A stretch of DNA of 64,000 bases from Antitrichia curtipendula (taxonomy: Eukaryota > Streptophyta > Bryopsida > Hypnales > Leucodontaceae): positions 20,500,254-20,564,253 of the forward strand of contig OX579641.1 in the NCBI GenBank assembly GCA_951230915.1, read 5' to 3'. The notes under the pieces are model-generated. The model did not search any database, had not been told where the DNA came from, and saw nothing but the letters and a program-made list of their open reading frames with translations. The number at the start of each line of letters is the position of its first letter. The stretch's first letter is position 1. Below, piece by piece: positions 57,541-64,000 of the stretch. The translations under genes and the position numbers were made by a program.

Positions 57541-60500
57541 TTCCAATTTCATCTATCTCGGGCATTTCTAAACCTAAAAGGAATTTACACATATAAAATA
57601 CTAATTCCTATTTTATTGAATCATGCAAAATAAATGAAGACTTACAGATGAATTTTTTTTTAGCAAGTGCTTTAAATTTCAACTATTGCCACTTGTTAAA
57701 ATAATAAGACTCTATAGTCTTTTAAATGAATGATACATGTGGACTTCAATGACACAAATATAGATGGGCTATTTAGATAGTAAATCTAATCTACTAGAAC
57801 TTAATCTAATAAGTCATATTTTATTTTGACAACTCTATTTATAGATTTACAGTGAACCACCAATAAGCATTCACTAAATCACTATGTGGCAAAATGTTTT
57901 TAAGAAGTTTTAATTTCTTGATGTCATTGGGGTTTAACATGAATGGATGGATGGAAAAAATTATAGATGAAAACATGATAGATGAAAGTTTGACATTGTT
58001 TGCATTTAATATGATATATTTATATATATTCTACTTGAAAATCCATGTCCAATAAAATATTCATTCTAGAATTGGTTGTTTGAACATTTAGAGGAATAGA
58101 AGCTCATTCATATCCTACATAAAATATAAATTCTTTGAACATTAAAATTTATTTAAATGTGAAGCAAAGATAAATTTAAGAAAATTTGAACATATATGAA
58201 ATGCATCTTTTAAATATATTTGCTTAATTAGTTTGTCAATGCTTTGTAAAGTAGAGATTCCAAAAGACGTGTTGTGATTTGAAAACTAAAAATCAATTAT
58301 ATTAGATTACATCATCAATAGCTAAATATACAAATAAAAATGTCTAATCCTATTTTGATGAAATTAAATTTCTTAAGTTAATTTTCTTTAAATGCATTAG
58401 ATTTAGATTGAAGATAATTTCAAATCTCACATCATTTTACAGTAAGATTTTTAAAATGATTACATGTAAAGGGTGATGTTTGTTTTATTTTATTTTGTTT
58501 TGTTTGTTAATAGTTGTAGTTGCAAAATCCACAAGAATATCTTTAATACCAATCAAAATCACTTTGTAAAGAATTTGTACACATTTACAGATTCAAATAG
58601 ATAATCCAAATTCATGAAAACAAATAACTGAATCTCAAAATTTTCATCATTATAAATTTGTAACCTAAAACGTGGGATTTTATAATTTTTCATCATTCAA
58701 ACTTCATAAATCTCGTATAACAACTCTAATGTTTGATTTAATGAAAGATTTGAATTTTCAGGTTAGAAATGATTAAGTATATGATAGGAATCACTTTACT
58801 GAATTATCAATAGCACTTTCCCACTACAAAAGAAAGGGGTGTTTTAAGTAGTGTCCTAGACATCACGTCTTTTAAGTAACCTCTTTTAAGTAAGATTTTA
58901 AGTAAAATTTTACTAAAAAGACTGTCCTATAGAGATGAAAGAAAAACATTAGGGACAATAAACGTACAAGGTGATTTTTAATCACAATTTTAGATTCTAA
59001 GTTTCTTGTTTTGTAATTCTAATGTTTGATTTGATTGCAATCTTGAATTTTAAGTGTGTTGTTATTTGAATAAGGTATATTTTATTTTATTCTATTTTAA
59101 AAGCTTTATCATTACATTTTCAGATAATATTTTTCTTAATGCAAAAGAAAATACATAAAATGTAGAAAAATGGACAAAAAATCACCATTTCAAATACTTC
59201 TATTGAATTTCAAGTATTTTTGAAATGAGCAATCATACTAGTTTTAATTTGAAAAATGACAGTGAGCTAAAATGAATTTTGTTGCACGATACAAGTACAA
59301 GTACAAGTGTACCACTAATGGATTAGTGTGAACTTTGAAAGAGAGAAGTATACATTTACGTGTATTTATGATATTTGTGCTCTTAGATAAAAAATGTTGA
59401 AGATGGAAGCAATGTTTTTTTATAATTATACTAAATGAGACTAAATAATATCAATCAACAAGGAAATTTCCAGTTAATTGGTTCATAGAAAAATATCAAA
59501 TTTAGAATTTTTATAGAAAAATATGAAAAAAAAATTGATAAATATAAATTAAAAAATCCAATTAATTTGAAATGTCTAAGTTTCATAGCAAAATATGAAA
59601 TCAAATTGAAAAATTTAGCAAGAAATATCTAATTAATTTAAAATGTCTTATTGAGATGTAAATAATAATAATAAATATTACTGAAGAATATTATATTTTT
59701 TTAAAAGTTTTTACATACTAAAGTACTAAACACTATTAGAATTTACAACTTACTTTATATTCAATCAACTTCTATAATTATGCTCAATGTATACTTTGGA
59801 ATGATTGACCAATAAATATTTGGTATTCTTAAAGTTATAACTAATTAAAGTCTTTTGGATCCATTTTGTTTCACCTTTCATCAATATTTTGGCCTTCATT
59901 ATTATAATAACCACTCAATATAATAAGAGTTTAAAATTTTTTGAAAGAAAAGATTTATTTGTATCTTTATTGAAAATTTACAAAACAAAAAATGATAAAA
60001 ATTTATTAAATTATAGAATATAAAATTCTATTAACAATTTAAAATGAAAATCTTGAGTTGGTCATTCTAAATAGTGCAAAGAATACCAAATTTCTATTTT
60101 AGATTATTTAAAGACATATGTAACACATTTACAAACTATAATTCAGCAAATCATAAGTTTCAAAATCTACAATTGAATGAGTGATTGCAAGGAACACTTG
60201 TACTATTTGATATCATACTTTGCATGCTGATTTATTTTTTGGCCATAACTTTTGCATTTTGATTCCAAAAGACTTAAGATACATAGAAAAGGTACTCATG
60301 ATTATCATGTACTATTTCTTTTTTCATTCTTCAAAAATATTTTGAATATCTCCAAATAGCCTCCAATTTTATATTACACTTGCTAATTCGAGGTTTTAAT
60401 ATTTTTTTTAGCCCAAAAAACAAATTGGGAGCTAAAATTTGGAAAGGATGGTACTCAAGTAGACTAGTAGCTAGAGTTCTAAAGAATTCTCAAATAGCTA

Positions 60501-63380
60501 AATAATTTTAAGTTTAGTTATTAAAAATTCATATTTTTTATAAATTAAACATTAAAAATTATCTATTTTTATAAGATTCAAATTTTATTTATTTATTTTT
60601 GTATAGAATTCTTTTTAATGCTTTATCTTCCCAAAGTATAATCTTTTTGAAAGTGTACATCAGTACATGTTAGCTATATTTCTTAATTTTTAATTTTTGT
60701 TTTTAATTTTAAAGTATTTCAAAAAAATAAACATGAGTATTGTAAAAATGCAATAAAATTAGTAAGTATTTCTTGCAACCACTCAATTTTTGTATTCATA
60801 GATCAATTTAAAACTTTGGGTCTTGAAGTTTCAACATTTTAACATTCCAAAATTGTTGGAATGCAATGTAACAAATATCAAGCCTGTCTAGTATAAAAGT
60901 GCCTTTTTATTTTTACTATTTCATTTTACTATTAAATTGAAAAATGTTTCAAAGATAATAATAAATTAATAAAATCCAGGCTTGGAAGGTATACTTGAAA
61001 ATTATTGCTTAAAACTAAATTTGGTAAGATACACTAGTTTGTTTTAAATTAAAAAAATTGTTTGTTTCAAATTAAACAATGAATATAATTGACAAATCTT
61101 ATGCAACAAATAGATTTATCCAAAATAATTAATCAATCTATTTTATCTTTCATTTGCTTTACAATTTTGTTTCTTAAATATTGTGATTTTTTTTATAGCG
61201 CTTTCATAAATAGTAAATTTTATTTTGTATTTTTTAGAAAGTTTTCTATTAATTAAATCGAATTTTTTCACATTCTTGTTTTTTTTCAAAATTAATATGA
61301 AATTTTATAAAATTTTATACAAAAACTCTCAGGAAATAAAAATCATTGAATTTTTCATTTTATTGGATAATTACAAAATATATACACCTCTACAATATTG
61401 ACAAAATGAACAAGAAAAATATAACTAAATTTTTTAATTTCCTTTCATATTTACCAAAAATAATGTCAATTTTGCTCCAATATTTTTGCAATCAACACAT
61501 ATGCTATATAATTTTTTAATTATTTAGATTAGATTTTTTTATACTAATTTGATTGATGTAATGATTTATAGACCCTAATTCTTTTTTTCAACCAAAAGAC
61601 TAAATGTGGTGTAAAAAAACCTCATAATATGTTTGAAAATATTATATAATATTTAAAAAGGTCTCATTAGGAATATTTGACAATTATATTTGAACAATAT
61701 TTGAGCAATTTGTCTATTATATTTTACTTTCATATAACTTTTAGAGGGGCGGACAAAATACACACTTGCACCCATTGGATGTTTTATGGCATTCTATGAA
61801 TAATGCTTTTATAATAGAATTATTATAAAATATTATATAATATGTTCATGCATGATGTTGTAGACCTTATATTTCTTCTAAAAAAATATAATTTTTTTGG
61901 TTCAAGGATTAAAATGCATCATATAGATTAGACTTATGTAGTTCTCTACTTTTTTTTGTTGATGCCTCATCTTTCTAATCTAAGTATTTAACTTACTTAG
62001 ACATTGGATGTCTTAGGTCTACAAGAGCATCTAATAAGTTTAACTTGTGACAAACTAATCTCATTCAGTAAATTGGCATTTTATGTTCAAATAATCAAAG
62101 AAGTGCAAACAAACACTTATCCTAAAATATAGATGTCAATAAAAACTAGGAATTATTAAAAAAATTTAAAAAAAATTTCACTTCAAATAACAATGACAAC
62201 AAAGTTTGATACAAAAAATATTTAAAAGTCAATTCAAAAATTCAAAAATTCATATATTTAAATGCCTACCATAGTTTGTGCAACCATTGATAAAATAAAA
62301 TCATTTAAAACTTATTTCAACTTATAACATGCATTGCAAAGTCTTCCAATGAAAAATAAATCAAATAAGGACATTCCTCCAAGCCTTCAAATTGGACTTC
62401 ATTCTAATGACCTCAATCAATAATAGTAGTGAGCTACAAGCACCAAATCAAAGTTTAATTTAAAAGACTACAGACATCATTCACATCAAATCAAGGATTC
62501 ATCCAAAAAACTAACAAGCACCTACATTACTGACAAGAGGCTTTGTCCCTAACTCCCTCCGGCATTAGATGAAATTTTGAGTAAAATATATAGCTACTTA
62601 AATTTTCTTAAGTTAAAGTAGCTTCTGCCAATACAAAGCCTTCTGCAATCCTCCCTTGTTGTCCAAAAACCAATAAAAGGAGAGATATTGTTCAATTCTC
62701 CTTTTCACTAATCCTTTGATAATGACCCAATGCATCCATCTGCCTACCTTACAATCATTTCATCAAACTAAATGTGAAAATTTAAGAGTCTATTCAATCT
62801 AGATCCCATAACATAACTCCAAGCCCAACATACTCATTGGCAAGTGACTCCTCAGGTACTCAGTCCTGCCATATCACAAATTTCATATCACAGCATCAGT
62901 CATATACCATCACGTTAAGTTTATCTTCCACTTCAATTTACGGTAAATTAAAAACGTATTTGCTGTGAAGTACATTCATTCTGAATTTGTTGACCTTAGA
63001 CACTAATATCCTTTAAAATGGTCTTCAATTATCAAATGAGTTTTAGCAGTTGGACTGATCGATGCATCAGATCTGCATGATCAGTACGTTCAAGCTTCAA
63101 CACCAGTTCTCCAGTCACTTGAAAGTCTTGATTTTAAGTAATATTCAGAGTTTTGAACGTTCACAAGTTACGACATTCACAATTTACAAGTTTTGGTGCT
63201 CTCAAACAAGAACATGACCAACAGTGCATACAAGCAAATGTGTGATCACTGCGGGCAAATTAACGAGAACTTCAAATGAGTTAACTTGTGAGTGCCAGCG
63301 CATGCAGTAGTGTTTGGTATGATTGTGATCACCTGATCGAGTTACTCCTGCTTCCCCCATTTCTGCAAGCTGATGCGACA
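57541..63380. other. AT-rich gene-poor stretch
   Basis: No gene recognised. A CACTA-like end, CACTACAAAAGAAAGGGGTG, is at 58812 without a visible partner. From about 62500 composition becomes less extreme toward the gene at the right edge, and this part probably includes its 3' untranslated and downstream DNA. Confidence 0.4.
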
Positions 63381-63383
63381 TTG

Positions 63384-64000
63384 CTACTGCTCCAAGTGAC
63401 GACTACAATAGAGCTCGCCCTGCACGGCACTCCGAATGCAACGCCAGGTTCCTTTTCTCTTGGCACACTCCTGTGTTGCAATCGGACTGAGTGGTGCGCT
63501 ACTGTTTGTCTCCTCCGGCTCAGAGGCTCTTCGACTCTGGGAAGAGGAAGGCCCTCTTCGTCCTCCTCCTCCTCGCTGGGCTGGTCGTTCCAGCTTTTCC
63601 ATACTCGGGGTCCAATCAGTGTCTGCGTCCGAAGGTTTTGGAAGGCGTGGAGTTCGCACTGCCAAGTTGAAAGGAGGGTTCCTCTCTTGGACCGCGCTTT
63701 CAGTGGACATGCCTGCTGCACACAAAGGAAGGTTTACGAGTGAAAAATGAGAGATTAATTAGGCATGTACAAATGACGCAATTGCCAGTTTCAGTTTCAC
63801 TCCTTAATCAGGTCCAGGACTAGAATTTAGAGTTGAATTACGATGGAGTCAATTGATAACGTTCTTTGACTCTACCAGCTGATCACATCATCACCAAGAA
63901 ATATCCAGGCACCGATCGAGGATGGGAAAGAAGAGAAGCCGCGTACCATGAGAGCGTTCTGCAAGATTCTTGTCCACAACTGAGGGTTCCACCTTCTTGT
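63384..64000 (-). CDS. Unidentified plant gene, last two exons, with C-terminal Cys/His cluster
   Basis: Exon at 63947-64000 (continuing off the right edge; reads KKVEPSVVDKNLAERSH) ends in donor GTACGC. It joins in phase to the exon 63384-63715 behind acceptor GTGTGCAG; a second AG three bases on gives an alternative one residue shorter. The final exon encodes a Pro/Ser/Glu-rich stretch (with RPAQRGGGGRR) ending in CAKRKGTWRC, then a Cys and a His: Cys-x8-Cys-x10-Cys-x2-His, then LEQ and stop. This resembles, but is one residue short of, the WRC zinc cluster (Cys-x9-Cys-x10-Cys-x2-His) of plant regulators. The overlapping plus-strand frame of 151 codons is not supported by splice structure. 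Function unknown. Confidence 0.55.

Noticed and set aside
63288..63743. Plus-strand 151-codon frame
   Set aside because: It is opposite a minus-strand exon with in-phase splice junctions; the plus-strand peptide is a low-complexity shadow of a GC-rich exon.
1..64000. CRISPR arrays, bacterial operons, rRNA genes
   Set aside because: No regularly spaced identical repeats, no polycistronic layout and no rRNA-like sequence were seen; gene structure is eukaryotic.

Overview
The window looks like nuclear DNA of a green plant (streptophyte); I cannot name the species. The evidence is intron-rich plant-type genes (a LAG1-family ceramide synthase start, a cytosolic methionine aminopeptidase 1A, a SEC12-like protein 2) separated by long AT-rich stretches full of DNA transposons, including a textbook Stowaway element and a CACTA element. 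The real coding regions are compact, with exons of 42-513 bp and introns of about 100-650 bp. Almost every other open frame is chance.

Layout: 1-306 holds the first exon of a LAG1-like ceramide synthase on the minus strand, running off the left edge, with a repeat-rich upstream region. 1.1-9.8 kb is AT-rich with several MITEs and a small decayed copy of a SEC12-like intron. The centre is a large inverted repeat: left arm 9861-16336, spacer 16337-23655, right arm 23656-31050. Each arm carries a complete 16-exon MAP1A gene, so two copies stand head to head, transcribed away from a 7.3-kb spacer. The spacer contains a decayed Ty3/gypsy pol with a C-terminal PHD finger and nested TTAA-flanked elements. 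The arms are collinear without indels between 9861 and 16246 except that the right arm carries a 915-bp element between duplicated TTAA sites; the left arm keeps the empty site. To the right, an intact SEC12-like gene (32128-34489, minus) converges on the right MAP1A copy. 34.7-63.3 kb is AT-rich, gene-poor and built of MITEs, tandem repeats, one CACTA element and simple repeats. At 63384-64000 lie the last two exons of a minus-strand gene whose product ends in a small Cys/His cluster.

The most striking non-gene content is a set of short DNA transposons sorting into two groups: TTAA-flanked elements with termini starting CCC (about nine copies of a 0.9-kb family plus smaller families), resembling piggyBac in target choice, and TA-flanked elements with termini starting AGGTA. 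The outer edge of the palindrome falls inside one of the latter. No transposase for either group was found in the window.
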